From the NCBI GenBank assembly GCA_029263195.1, contig JAJCXX010000048.1, positions 49,209 through 113,208 on the forward strand: 64,000 nt of DNA, in the 5' to 3' direction. Below, in pieces: positions 42,104 to 50,810 of this stretch. How positions within the stretch are numbered: the first letter of the stretch is position 1; each line of letters begins with the position of its first letter. The translations under genes were made by a program, and so were the position numbers. This DNA comes from Acidimicrobiales bacterium. Its GTDB lineage: Bacteria > Actinomycetota > Acidimicrobiia > Acidimicrobiales > Aldehydirespiratoraceae. The notes beneath the pieces were generated by a model. It made no database searches. It saw only the letters and a list, made by a program, of their open reading frames with translations, and was not told where the DNA came from.

Positions 42104-43498
42104 CTAGAACGCTCCCAGCAAGATGATCAAACCCACCACGGTGTAGGTGATCATCACCCCGAGCATCGGGTACTGCGACTTCATGGCCATGTCGCGCTCG
42201 TAGCGACCGATGGCGCGGTCGTGGGCCGAGGCGACAGCCAGCACATGTCCGACGGCTATCGATGTGGTCTGAACCCACGCGATCACACCCGTCGAGACCA
42301 GGGCCCAATTGATGGCGTAGCCCTTGGTGCCGAAGAGATCCCACCCTCGGCCGAACGGATCGCTCACCTGGATGATTATCCGTTGACCATCGAGCAGCAG
42401 CAGACTGAAGTAGTGGGCCGCGGCATAGGCGACCATGATCGTGACCAACGATGGCCCGAACAGATCGCTCAGTTCGAGCTCGGAGTCGCCGGTGACGTTC
42501 GACATCATTCGCACCGCCCCGAGGAACGCCAGAGCGACCAGGCCGATGATCGCTGCCAATCCCAAAGTGTTGATGATCGTGAGGGTCCATCCGGTGCTGT
42601 CTCCCGCGACCTTCCCCCAGGTGACGCTTCTGGTGAAACCGTCGAACGTCGTGGATCCGAGCACCACCAGAATGAACCCGACCGTGCCCGGAACGACCTT
42701 CAGCGTCGATACCCCGCTGAACGGAACCCTGATCCGGAAATGACCGGAGTCGTCTCTGAACAGTGGCGCTATCGAAGAGATGATCGAGAACAGCAGCGCG
42801 AACCCGTCGGCGCGGCGAACGAAACTCCGTCCATTGACAGCCGCGCCACCGAGGACCCCTACCGAATACAACGTGAGGAAGATGGCGATCGAACGAGGTG
42901 ATGACGAGCTGTGATAGGTCAGCTCCAACCAGAGGAACGAGGCGATGGCAACCGAGGCCGGCCAGACCGATCCGTCCGGGTCGGTGGCCGGAGACAGAGG
43001 GGTCGAGGTGATTCGAGATCTCAGCCGGGCCGCGCCATCGGCGATCGTGGTCAAGGGATTGAACGCCGACCAGATATCGCCAACGACAGCCGACAAGAGC
43101 TGCAGTCCGACCCAGAATGTGATGTAGAGCGCATCTCCGGAAATGTTGACCGCTGGGTTCTCATTGCCCCACCAGGCCGCCACCAGCACCACACCGAACA
43201 GCACCAGCCCCACCAGCTTGGTGACCACGAGCAGGGCTCCGGCGCCCACGGGCAGATCGGGCAACCGTCGACCAACTGCGGCCTTCTCGAGCTTCGGACG
43301 CGTCCAGAACGCCCCCAGCATCACGAATGAGCTGGCGACGGCGAAACCTGCCGCCCATGTCATCTGCCACGCCGGCAGCGGCAGGTCGGCACGTCCACCG
43401 ATTCCATGGGCCGCGGCGGGGCTCGCAGTGAACAAGACCGTTGTTGCTGCGAGCGCGACCGCGGTCAGACCCGATGCAACCCCCCGGCCGGACTTCAC
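42104..43498 (-). CDS. Polytopic membrane protein with predicted N-terminal histidine (fenitrothion hydrolase-like)
   Basis: 464 residues from a GTG at 43498 that overlaps the upstream lipoprotein stop (GTGA). A signal peptide (VALAATTVLFTASPAAA) would be cleaved after Ala30, leaving mature HGIGGRADLPLPAW with His at position 1. About 11-12 membrane helices follow, with conserved blocks VGDIWSAFNPLTTIA and LLLDGQRIIIQVSDPFGRGW. Homologs I recall are annotated fenitrothion hydrolase, a name that probably does not describe their normal role. The pairing with a cupredoxin-like lipoprotein suggests a metal or redox function (inference). Confidence 0.6.
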   Translation of the reverse strand: MKSGRGVASGLTAVALAATTVLFTASPAAAHGIGGRADLPLPAWQMTWAAGFAVASSFVMLGAFWTRPKLEKAAVGRRLPDLPVGAGALLVVTKLVGLVLFGVVLVAAWWGNENPAVNISGDALYITFWVGLQLLSAVVGDIWSAFNPLTTIADGAARLRSRITSTPLSPATDPDGSVWPASVAIASFLWLELTYHSSSSPRSIAIFLTLYSVGVLGGAAVNGRSFVRRADGFALLFSIISSIAPLFRDDSGHFRIRVPFSGVSTLKVVPGTVGFILVVLGSTTFDGFTRSVTWGKVAGDSTGWTLTIINTLGLAAIIGLVALAFLGAVRMMSNVTGDSELELSDLFGPSLVTIMVAYAAAHYFSLLLLDGQRIIIQVSDPFGRGWDLFGTKGYAINWALVSTGVIAWVQTTSIAVGHVLAVASAHDRAIGRYERDMAMKSQYPMLGVMITYTVVGLIILLGAF

Positions 43499-43842
43499 GA
43501 CACGGTCAGCTTGGCAAGCAGGCGACCGGAATCCTCGAGCTCGAGTTCGAATACACCAGGAATCAGAGCATCGAATGTGATTTCGCCGACCACATCGACG
43601 AACAGGTCGTAACCGTGGATGTGGACTCTGTCGGTCGATTCGCCCGAGATCGACACAACGATCGAGTCGCCTCGCCCCGACGAAATGTCCTGCACGCCAC
43701 CGGTCGGTGCGCCATCGACGATCTCGATGGACACCGCGACCGTAGAGCCGCCCCCCGGATCGACCGATCCTCCCCCGCATGCCGACACCAGGACCATCAC
43801 GATCAACACCAGCACCGGTGTCCTGGAATCTTGGCGGATCAC
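43495..43842 (-). CDS. Cupredoxin-like lipoprotein
   Basis: 115 residues. Signal peptide with lipobox VSAC (Cys22), a Gly-rich linker, and a beta-rich domain: DSIVVSISGESTDRVHIHGY and DALIPGVFELELEDSGRLLA. The pattern resembles the cupredoxin_1-like domain of EfeO and related proteins, with His74 and His76 in VHIHGYD as possible metal ligands, but no blue-copper Cys/Met site. It is coupled to the membrane protein downstream by GTGA. The pair probably works at the outer face of the membrane. Confidence 0.7.
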   Translation of the reverse strand: MIRQDSRTPVLVLIVMVLVSACGGGSVDPGGGSTVAVSIEIVDGAPTGGVQDISSGRGDSIVVSISGESTDRVHIHGYDLFVDVVGEITFDALIPGVFELELEDSGRLLAKLTVS

Positions 43843-43959
43843 GTCGACATCACCTTCCTGTGCCGAGCCGGTCAGACCGGCTCTTGGCTCACGTCGCGAT
43901 ACGACGGATTGGCGACGGCAATCCTAGCCAGAGTGGTGGCCCACAGAACGCTCACGAGG

Positions 43960-44481
43960 TCAGTCCGGTGGTTCGACCCTCGGAGTGAAGACAGCGCGCA
44001 GGTCCTCCAATCCCGCCGGCAGTTCGATCGGCGGATCAGGCAGCTGGCTGACGCCTCGCTCTTTCAGAAGATCGAGGTACGACTGCTCATCGTCGCTCCA
44101 CGATCTGGGGTCGCCCATCATCACTTCGTAGAGTTCCACCCCGTCTGGTCCGGCCTCGAACGGCCCGAAGGTGGCTCCCACCGGCAGTTCGACATGGGAG
44201 CCGACTCCCAACTCGACTCCACCACAACGCAAGGACCCTGCGAGCACGGTGAGAACGTGGGGGCTGTAGTGCCCGTGGCGGCGGACGATCATGCCAGGGT
44301 CCCATTGCGCGAACAGACCGAGGTAGAGCGGATCGATGGAAAACGCCACCCACTTCTCGCGAACCTCAGAAACGGATCCGTCGGCGTTGCGCTGTCTCCG
44401 AACCGCTATCCAAGGAATCTCGGTCGAGTCGACCCCGCTGAATGAGGCGGACCCGGCCGGCTCGACCTGAGGTGAACTCAT
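43960..44481 (-). CDS. Cupin-fold protein
   Basis: 173 residues with one cupin barrel: the metal-site-like FAQWDPGMIVRRHGHYSPHV (HxHxxxH) and the second half VELGVGSHVELPVGATFGPF, EAGPDGVELYEVMMGDP. The first motif has three His residues spaced for metal binding, so a dioxygenase or isomerase-like role is possible. It starts only 29 bases after the strong hairpin at 44510-44539, so it depends on a promoter in that region or on read-through. Function unknown. Confidence 0.75.
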   Translation of the reverse strand: MSSPQVEPAGSASFSGVDSTEIPWIAVRRQRNADGSVSEVREKWVAFSIDPLYLGLFAQWDPGMIVRRHGHYSPHVLTVLAGSLRCGGVELGVGSHVELPVGATFGPFEAGPDGVELYEVMMGDPRSWSDDEQSYLDLLKERGVSQLPDPPIELPAGLEDLRAVFTPRVEPPD

Positions 44482-44509
44482 GTTTCGTTGGCTGTGAGCA
44501 GCGCGACGA

Positions 44510-44539
44510 AAGGGTCGGCCCCGCAGAGGGCCGACCCTT
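44510..44539 (-). terminator. Strong hairpin terminator of the pyrimidine operon
   Basis: AAGGGTCGGCC and GGCCGACCCTT form a perfect 11-bp stem with an 8-base loop, 18 bases after the stop of the substrate-binding protein gene. Read on the minus strand it is followed by TTTCG. A short T-run weakens the intrinsic-terminator case, but the stem is by far the strongest hairpin I noticed in the window. Confidence 0.7.
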
Positions 44540-44556
44540 CCATCACGAATTCTGGA

Positions 44557-45693
44557 TCACTCGCCGCCGGCAAGAAGGGTGACGTCGATCGGACTCCAAC
44601 CGTTGCCGACCACATCGACACCCTTGGCGTCGAGGAGGGCAATCGCCGCGGTGGCGTACTGGTTGTCGAACGCACCGGCAGTAGGTGCCGCGCTCAGCAC
44701 GCCTTCGGTGGTGGCTACATCGACCGTCTGATCCCAGAGGGCCTGGTCGATCAATGCCGCACCGGCCGGTGATGGCCAGATCAGGTTGTTGATCTCATTG
44801 AGCTGCCAGGTCATGTGCGACTTGCCGAGTACCGGGCTGTTGGCCAGGACAACATCGACACATCCGTCGATGTTGTCGCGGCAATACGCCCAACCCTCGA
44901 CAGAGCCAGCGATGAACCGCGTGGTCTGGTCGGCGTAGGCGGCGTCTCCCAGACGTCCTCCGTCGGCCCAGATGGCGTCCTGGAGCATGGCCGTGCCGAC
45001 GTCGTTCCAATCGATGATCGAAAGGTCGGACGGCTGGAACAGTTCGCCGGTATCGGGGTTGACCGTCTCCAACACCTGGGCGTACTCGTTGTAGATCATC
45101 GCCTGAGCGGCATCGATCTCGCCGCTGATCATCGCCAGCATGTCGAAGCTCTGCTGAACGATCTCGTTGTCTACACCTGGTTCGACTCCGTTACGACGCA
45201 ATCCGGCGAGCATCTCGAATTCGTTGCCGAATCCCCAGCTGCCCACCTTCTTGCCGGCAAGGTCGGCGGGACCACTGAATCCCATCTCGGCGAAGGACAC
45301 CTGCAGGGTGCCACTGCGCTGGAATACCTGACCCACGTCAACGATGTCGACGCCTTCCTCACGGCTCACCAACGCCTTGGGAACCCATGAGACCGCATAG
45401 TCGACCACGCCGGTCGCCAGTTGCTGCTGAGGAACGATGTCGACACCACCCTCGACGATCGTGACATTGAGGCAGAAATCCTCGTAGAAGCCCTTGTCGA
45501 CGGCCGCGTAGTAGCCGGCGAACTGCGACTGGGTGACCCACTGCAACTGCAGACTCACGTCGTCGATCGTCTCGCACGAGCCGGAATCTCCACCGCCGCC
45601 GTCGCTGGCGCCGTCGTCGTCGTCTCCGCACGCTGCCGCCAGCAAGCTGAACGCCAGCAACGCCGCAATGAGCGATGTCCATTTCCTTCTCAT
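44557..45693 (-). CDS. ABC transporter substrate-binding lipoprotein, NMT1/THI5 type
   Basis: 378 residues from the ATG at 45693 (GGAGGG upstream). Signal with lipobox LLAAAC and acidic linker, then the NMT1/THI5-like fold: SLQLQWVTQSQFAGYYAAVD, KGFYEDFCLNVTIVEGG and AGKKVGSWGFGNEFEMLAGL. Family members bind pyrimidines (ThiY), riboflavin (RibY) or sulfonates. It is the last gene of the run that encodes its permeases and ATPase and the pyrimidine-degradation enzymes, so a uracil/thymine-type substrate is inferred. Ligand residues cannot be stated from sequence alone. Confidence 0.88.
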   Translation of the reverse strand: MRRKWTSLIAALLAFSLLAAACGDDDDGASDGGGGDSGSCETIDDVSLQLQWVTQSQFAGYYAAVDKGFYEDFCLNVTIVEGGVDIVPQQQLATGVVDYAVSWVPKALVSREEGVDIVDVGQVFQRSGTLQVSFAEMGFSGPADLAGKKVGSWGFGNEFEMLAGLRRNGVEPGVDNEIVQQSFDMLAMISGEIDAAQAMIYNEYAQVLETVNPDTGELFQPSDLSIIDWNDVGTAMLQDAIWADGGRLGDAAYADQTTRFIAGSVEGWAYCRDNIDGCVDVVLANSPVLGKSHMTWQLNEINNLIWPSPAGAALIDQALWDQTVDVATTEGVLSAAPTAGAFDNQYATAAIALLDAKGVDVVGNGWSPIDVTLLAGGE

Positions 45694-45748
45694 ATATTTC
45701 CCTCCATATTGGTCGATCTGTCCTTCTTCATCCCGGCTACCCACTTGG

Positions 45749-46522
45749 TCAGGCTCTGGCCGGGTCGCCCTGCTTCCAGGGCATCGAAATCTTCTCCACC
45801 ACAGCGGAGAAGGCAAACAACGCTAGGCCGATGGCGCTGGCCACCACAATTGCAGCCCAAGCATTGGCATACCGGGAGAAACTAGCGTTTTGAGTGATGA
45901 ACGGTCCGAGCCGGTTCTGGGGGCCCCCGAAGTACTCCGCGACGATCGCAGCTATGACACTCAGCGGAGCGGCCAGGCGAAGCGAGGTCAGAAAGAACGG
46001 CAGCGCGTTGGGGATGCGCACCTTGCGCAGAACCGTGTTCTCGCTCGCAGCCAGTGACCGCATCAACTCGATCTGATTCGACTCGACCTCGCTGAGACCC
46101 GTGCCGGTGTTGATGAACACCGGGAAGAACACGACGATGATCACCACCGCCGCATTGCTCCTGAAATCGGTGATCCCGAACCAGGCATTGAAGATCGGAG
46201 CCAGAGCGATGATCGGGGTGGCGTTGAGAGCCACCGCCAATGGTGTCACCGATCCGCGAAGCCAACTGAACCGACTCACCACCAGTGCCAGGAGCGCTCC
46301 CGCCACCACGCCGAACAGAAGGCCGGCGACCGCGGTCTTGCCGGTCTCCCAACCAGCGGTGCGCAGCGGCGTCCATTCATCACCCAGGGCCGATGCGATC
46401 GAAGTTGGCTTCGGTAGGAGGAACTCCCTCACCTTGAGGAGTCTGACCAGGCCCTCCCAGAGCGACATGATGATCACGCCGACCACGATCGGCGGCCACA
46501 GTGGTTCGAGCCGAGATCTCAC
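45749..46522 (-). CDS. ABC transporter permease (SsuC/ThiX-like), second
   Basis: 257 residues. Binding-protein-dependent permease with about six helices. The EAA-type loop is seen in LAASENTVLRKVRIPNALPF. The start overlaps the ATPase stop by four bases. A second, different permease is encoded upstream (47316-48245), so the importer probably has a heterodimeric channel. Confidence 0.9.
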   Translation of the reverse strand: MRSRLEPLWPPIVVGVIIMSLWEGLVRLLKVREFLLPKPTSIASALGDEWTPLRTAGWETGKTAVAGLLFGVVAGALLALVVSRFSWLRGSVTPLAVALNATPIIALAPIFNAWFGITDFRSNAAVVIIVVFFPVFINTGTGLSEVESNQIELMRSLAASENTVLRKVRIPNALPFFLTSLRLAAPLSVIAAIVAEYFGGPQNRLGPFITQNASFSRYANAWAAIVVASAIGLALFAFSAVVEKISMPWKQGDPARA

Positions 46523-47313
46523 TGCTGGGCCTCAACCGAGCGCAACGCCTCGCGAATCTCGGTGGTCTTACGAAAGAACCCTTCGGATTCGCGGGTGTCC
46601 TCATCGCGAGTTTCGGTTTCCCGATCGCCGAGCACGACATCGATTATCGAATGGATCCGGCCGGGTCGGGGCGACAACACGACAACCCGGTCCGACAGAA
46701 ACGCCGCTTCGGGAATCGAGTGGGTCACGAACACGACGGTGGATCTGAGCTGCCGGTAGATACTCAACAGCTCGACCTGCATGTGTTCGCGGGTCATCTC
46801 GTCGAGGGCGCCGAAAGGCTCGTCCATCAATAGCAGCTTCGGCTGGAACGACAGGGCTCGAGCGATCGCCACTCGCTGCTGCATGCCTCCCGAGAGCTGC
46901 CATGGGTAGTGATCGCCGAAGTCGGGCAGCTTCACGAGATCGAGCATCTCGGCCGATCTCTCCCGACGCCGACTCTTGGACCAGCCGGCCAACTCGAGCG
47001 GAAGCTCGATGTTGGCACTGACCTTTCGCCAATCGAAGAGGCCGGCCTTCTGGAAGGCCATGCCGTAGTCGCGGTCGGCGCGGGCCTGAGCGGCCGGTTT
47101 TCCGAACACTTCGACCGTGCCCTCGGAGGGCACTATCAGATCGCCGATGAGGCGCAGCATGGTCGACTTGCCGCAACCGGAGGGACCGATCAGCGACACG
47201 AACTCGCCCGGCTCCACCGACAGATCGACGTCGGTGAGCGCCGTCACCGCGCTGTCGGAACGACTGTTGAACGTCTTACCGAGCCCAGAGGCGACTATTG
47301 CCTGTTCGGTCAT
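46519..47313 (-). CDS. ABC transporter ATP-binding protein (SsuB/TauB/ThiZ-like)
   Basis: 264 residues. Walker A SLIGPSGCGKSTMLRLIG, Q-loop MAFQKAGLFDWRKVSANIEL, signature LSGGMQQRVAIARALSFQP, Walker B LLLMDEPFGALDEMTREHMQ, H-loop TVVFVTHSIPEAAFLSDRVV. Length and motif set fit the nitrate/sulfonate/taurine importer group. It sits between the two permease genes and energises the import complex with the NMT1-type binding protein. Confidence 0.93.
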   Translation of the reverse strand: MTEQAIVASGLGKTFNSRSDSAVTALTDVDLSVEPGEFVSLIGPSGCGKSTMLRLIGDLIVPSEGTVEVFGKPAAQARADRDYGMAFQKAGLFDWRKVSANIELPLELAGWSKSRRRERSAEMLDLVKLPDFGDHYPWQLSGGMQQRVAIARALSFQPKLLLMDEPFGALDEMTREHMQVELLSIYRQLRSTVVFVTHSIPEAAFLSDRVVVLSPRPGRIHSIIDVVLGDRETETRDEDTRESEGFFRKTTEIREALRSVEAQQ

Positions 47314-47315
47314 GG

Positions 47316-48245
47316 CTACGCCCCCGCCGCGGAAGAGACGTTGGCTGGGAGGTGATCCTGATTGCGGTCCACGAAACTCTCCACTGCTGAGACGAGTACG
47401 AATACGAACAATCCGAGAAGGGCCGATGCCAAGACCGCCGCGTAGAGCTTCTCGGGACCGGTCGAGTAGATAGTGGCGAAGTTGAGTACTGCCCTGCCGA
47501 GCCCCCCCTTCACCCCCGAGGAGATCTCTCCCACGATGGCTCCCACCACCGACAAAGTGGCCGCGAGTTTGAACGCGGGGAACAAATACGGCCGGGCTGC
47601 CGGAACCCGTAGCTTCCAGAGGGTCTGGCTCCAGGGCGCGGCGTAGGAACGCATCAACTCCACGTCGGCCTTGGCGGGCGACTGCAGGCCCTGAAGCGCA
47701 TTGACCGCGACCGGAAAGAACGTGAGGTAGGTGGCGATCACCGAGACCGCCTGAGAGTCCGAGAGAATCGAGCTACGGCCCCAGGTGACGATGATCGGGG
47801 CCAGAGCGATAAGCGGAACCGTCTGGGAGATGTTGATCCAGGGCATCAATCCCCGCTCCGCAAACGAGAAGCGGAGCATGACCACAGCAAGGGCCAGTCC
47901 CACCACCGTGCCGATGACGAAGCCGAGAGCGGCCTCATTGAAGGTGAACCTCGCCGACTCGAACAAGAAACTGGCGAGGGTCTGATCGCGTCCGCGCTGA
48001 ACCGGGTCCCAGAGCGCCTCCCAGATGGTCCCGGTGTGGGGCATCACGAGGTCGTTGGTCCGAACCGGCAATCCGAATCCGGTACCGGGCCAGTGATCGT
48101 CGGTGCGACCACCCATCCACTTGTAGGACTCCCAGAGCACCACGACCGCGGCCAGCGCCAAGACGGTGGCTACCAACCGGCGCGCCATGCCAGTGACCGA
48201 TGCCAGAGTTTGAGCCGATACCCGGCCGCCCACCGAATCTGTCAT
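47316..48245 (-). CDS. ABC transporter permease (SsuC/ThiX-like), first
   Basis: 309 residues. Longer than its partner, with an N-terminal helix (ARRLVATVLALAAVVVLWES) and a periplasmic-side loop before the five-helix core; the EAA loop is near LMRSYAAPWSQTLWKLRVPA. The start ATG overlaps the LLM gene stop by four bases (ATGA), tying transport to the enzyme genes. Two bases separate it from the ATPase gene. Confidence 0.9.
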   Translation of the reverse strand: MTDSVGGRVSAQTLASVTGMARRLVATVLALAAVVVLWESYKWMGGRTDDHWPGTGFGLPVRTNDLVMPHTGTIWEALWDPVQRGRDQTLASFLFESARFTFNEAALGFVIGTVVGLALAVVMLRFSFAERGLMPWINISQTVPLIALAPIIVTWGRSSILSDSQAVSVIATYLTFFPVAVNALQGLQSPAKADVELMRSYAAPWSQTLWKLRVPAARPYLFPAFKLAATLSVVGAIVGEISSGVKGGLGRAVLNFATIYSTGPEKLYAAVLASALLGLFVFVLVSAVESFVDRNQDHLPANVSSAAGA

Positions 48246-49240
48246 CGAAGGGCCGGGATGATCCGTTGCCCGTAGGCGTTGAGCGTCTCGTCCTTCTGGT
48301 CGTGCATCAGATAGATCGCGAACTGATCGACTCCGAGATCACGCAGCTTCTCCAGTTTGGCGATGTGTGCGGCTTCGTCGCCGAGGATGCAGAAGCGGTC
48401 GATGATCTCGTCCGGCACGAAATCGGTGTGAGAGTGGCCAGCCTTGCCGTGGCCGCTGTAGTCGTAACCGTCACGGCCTCTGATGTAGTCGGTGAGCGCC
48501 GCCGGAACCGAATCGCTCTCGTCGCCATAGCGGGCCACCAGGTCTGCAACGTGGTTGCCGACCATGCCACCGAACCAACGGCACTGATCACGCTGGTGTT
48601 CGAGATCGTCGCCCACGTAGGCGGGAGCAGCAACACACATGTAGAGGTCGTCGGGGTTGCGCCCGGCGTCGGCGGCAGCGCTACGCACTGCCCCGATCAT
48701 CCACTCGGCAAGCTGCAGATCGGCCAACTGGAGAATGAAGCCGTCGGCCTGCTCACCACAGAGCTTCAGCGCCTTGGGGCCGTAACCGGCCATGAGGATC
48801 GGGAGTTTCGAGCCCTGGCTCCACGGCAATTGCTGGGTAGTCCCGTTGTAGTCGACCTCTTCGCCCTCGGCCAGGCCCTTGATGACGGTCATCGACTCGC
48901 TGAGTGTGGCCAGCTTGGTGGGCGCATGGCCGAGCACTCGCATGGCCGAATCGCCGCGGCCGATACCGCACACCGTGCGATTGCCGAACATGTCGTTGAG
49001 AGTGGCGTAGTGCGATGCGGTGACCGTCCAGTTGCGGGTGCCGGGGTTGGTCACCATTGGACCCACGATCATGCGGTTGGTGGCCGACAGCATCTGGCTG
49101 TAGATGACGTAGGGCTCCTGCCACAAGATGTGACTGTCGAAAGTCCAGCCGTGGCTGAACCCGAGAGTCTCGGCCTTGGCGGCGAGATCCACCACCCGCC
49201 ATGCCGGCGGATCGGTCTGTAGAACTACTCCGAAGTCCAT
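48242..49240 (-). CDS. LLM-class flavin/F420-dependent oxidoreductase
   Basis: 332 residues of bacterial luciferase-like fold: MDFGVVLQTDPPAWRVVDLA, then AETLGFSHGWTFDSHILWQE and MIVGPMVTNPGTRNWTVTAS, the typical LLM N-terminal half. GMVGNHVADLVARYG and the C-terminal GDEAAHIAKLEKLRDLGVDQ follow. It resembles F420-dependent LLM reductases rather than RutA-type monooxygenases (from memory). It is embedded in a pyrimidine operon that otherwise lacks the first reductive enzyme, so uracil/thymine reduction is a testable idea, not a known role. Confidence 0.85.
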   Translation of the reverse strand: MDFGVVLQTDPPAWRVVDLAAKAETLGFSHGWTFDSHILWQEPYVIYSQMLSATNRMIVGPMVTNPGTRNWTVTASHYATLNDMFGNRTVCGIGRGDSAMRVLGHAPTKLATLSESMTVIKGLAEGEEVDYNGTTQQLPWSQGSKLPILMAGYGPKALKLCGEQADGFILQLADLQLAEWMIGAVRSAAADAGRNPDDLYMCVAAPAYVGDDLEHQRDQCRWFGGMVGNHVADLVARYGDESDSVPAALTDYIRGRDGYDYSGHGKAGHSHTDFVPDEIIDRFCILGDEAAHIAKLEKLRDLGVDQFAIYLMHDQKDETLNAYGQRIIPALR

Positions 49241-49270
49241 CTGTCCCCCCTTGTTTCGTGTCTGGTCTGA

Positions 49271-50758
49271 TCAGTGATTCTGCGGAAACCCGAGATCGAC
49301 CGAGCTATCGGCCGGATCGGGCCAGCGCGATGTGATCACCTTTGGCCTCGTGTAGAAGCGGAAGCCCTCAGGACCGTAGATTGCCGTGTCGCCGAACAGC
49401 GAGTCCTTCCAACCTCCGAACGAGTGGTATCCGACTGGAACCGGCACCGGCACGTTGATGCCCACCATTCCGGCATCGGCATCCTCTTGGAATTGCCGGG
49501 CCGCGCCGCCGTCGCGGGTGAAAATGGCGGTGCCGTTGCCCCACCGGTTGGCCGAGATCAAGTCGACCGCTTCTTGGTAGGTGTCGGCTCTGACCACACA
49601 GAGAACCGGTCCGAAGATCTCGTCGCGGTAGACCGTCATGTCGGTAGTGACATTGTCGATGAGCGTCGTTCCAATGAAGAAGCCGTCGCCCTCGAATTCG
49701 CTGTCGCGACCATCGACCACGACAGTGGCCCCCTCGTCGGCTCCGATCCCGATGTAGCCAGCCACTTTGTCGCGGTGTTCGCGGGTGACGAGCGGACCCA
49801 TCTCGGACGCCGGATCGGTGCCGGATCCAATGCTGAGCTTGTCCATGCGCACTCGAACGGCATCGACGAGTTCGTCGCCGACCCCGCCGACGGCAACGGC
49901 CACCGAGATCGCCATGCAGCGTTCTCCGGCGGACCCGTAGGCGGCCGAGACCGCGGCGTCGGCTGCCATGTCGAGATCGGCGTCGGGCAGGACCAGCATG
50001 TGGTTCTTGGCTCCGGCGAGGGCTTGGACCCGTTTGCCGTTGGCCGTTGCCGTCTGGTGTACGTATTTGGCGATGGGAGTCGACCCTACGAAGCTCACCG
50101 CCTTGACGTCGGGGTGCTCGAGGAGACGGTCGACCGCGACCTTGTCGCCGTGAACGACGTTGAGCACGCCCGGAGGAAAGCCTGCTTCCTGGAAGAGCTC
50201 GGCGATGAACATCGGCGCCGATGGATCCTTCTCGGACGGCTTCAACACGAACGTGTTTCCGCACGCCACGGCGTTGGGGATCATCCAGAGCGGCACCATG
50301 GCCGGAAAGTTGAACGGGGTGATTCCGGCCACCACACCCAGAGGGCGATGCACCGTGTAGACGTCGACGCCCGTCGAGGCATTCTCGTTGTAGCCACCCT
50401 TGAGGTGTTCGGCGAGCCCACACGCGTATTCGATGTTCTCGATGGCGCGGGCCACCTCTCCCATCGAATCGCTGATGACCTTGCCATGCTCGGCGGTGAG
50501 CCTTTGTGCGACCTCTTTGGAATTGCTGTCGACCAGTTCGCGGAACCGGAACATCATGCGGGTGCGCTTGGCGACGCTGAGGTGCTTCCATTCCTCGAAG
50601 GCCTTCTGGGCCGAGGCGACAGCCGCATCGACCTCGCCGACGTCGGCCAGATCGAGTTCACCCGTCTGCTCCCCGGTGGCCGGGTTGTAGACCGGCGAGG
50701 TTCGACCGCTGGCGCCAACCATCGGCTGGCCATCGACGAGATGATTAATCCTTTGCAC
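49271..50758 (-). CDS. mmsA: Methylmalonate-semialdehyde dehydrogenase (CoA-acylating)
   Basis: 495 residues, GTG start with GGAG upstream. Aldehyde dehydrogenase fold: FNFPAMVPLWMIPNAVACGN, FVLKPSEKDPSAPMFIAELF, SFVGSTPIAKYVHQTATANG, and the catalytic Cys in YGSAGERCMAISVAVAVG. The AGAKNHMLVLPDADLD block and this Cys context are those of MmsA/IolA-type enzymes, which convert methylmalonate or malonate semialdehyde to propionyl-CoA or acetyl-CoA. It thus completes thymine and uracil breakdown in the cluster. Confidence 0.93.
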   Translation of the reverse strand: MQRINHLVDGQPMVGASGRTSPVYNPATGEQTGELDLADVGEVDAAVASAQKAFEEWKHLSVAKRTRMMFRFRELVDSNSKEVAQRLTAEHGKVISDSMGEVARAIENIEYACGLAEHLKGGYNENASTGVDVYTVHRPLGVVAGITPFNFPAMVPLWMIPNAVACGNTFVLKPSEKDPSAPMFIAELFQEAGFPPGVLNVVHGDKVAVDRLLEHPDVKAVSFVGSTPIAKYVHQTATANGKRVQALAGAKNHMLVLPDADLDMAADAAVSAAYGSAGERCMAISVAVAVGGVGDELVDAVRVRMDKLSIGSGTDPASEMGPLVTREHRDKVAGYIGIGADEGATVVVDGRDSEFEGDGFFIGTTLIDNVTTDMTVYRDEIFGPVLCVVRADTYQEAVDLISANRWGNGTAIFTRDGGAARQFQEDADAGMVGINVPVPVPVGYHSFGGWKDSLFGDTAIYGPEGFRFYTRPKVITSRWPDPADSSVDLGFPQNH

Positions 50759-50768
50759 TGAGACTCCG

Positions 50769-50810
50769 TTCAGATCGGATCTTGATTCAGATTCGGGTAT
50801 TGATTCAGAT
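50769..50810. repeat. Three direct TTCAGAT repeats between mmsA and the dihydropyrimidinase gene
   Basis: TTGATTCAGAT occurs at 50782-50792 and 50800-50810, and TTCAGAT alone at 50769-50775, at 17-18 base intervals. The last copy includes the dihydropyrimidinase stop. Spacing near two helical turns could reflect a protein-binding array; chance duplication is the alternative. Confidence 0.45.

Noticed and set aside
49274..50761. 495-codon open frame opposite mmsA, almost exactly the same length
   Set aside because: A mirror frame produced by the codon bias of mmsA; the composition (Asp, His, Arg and Val-rich) is typical of a shadow translation.
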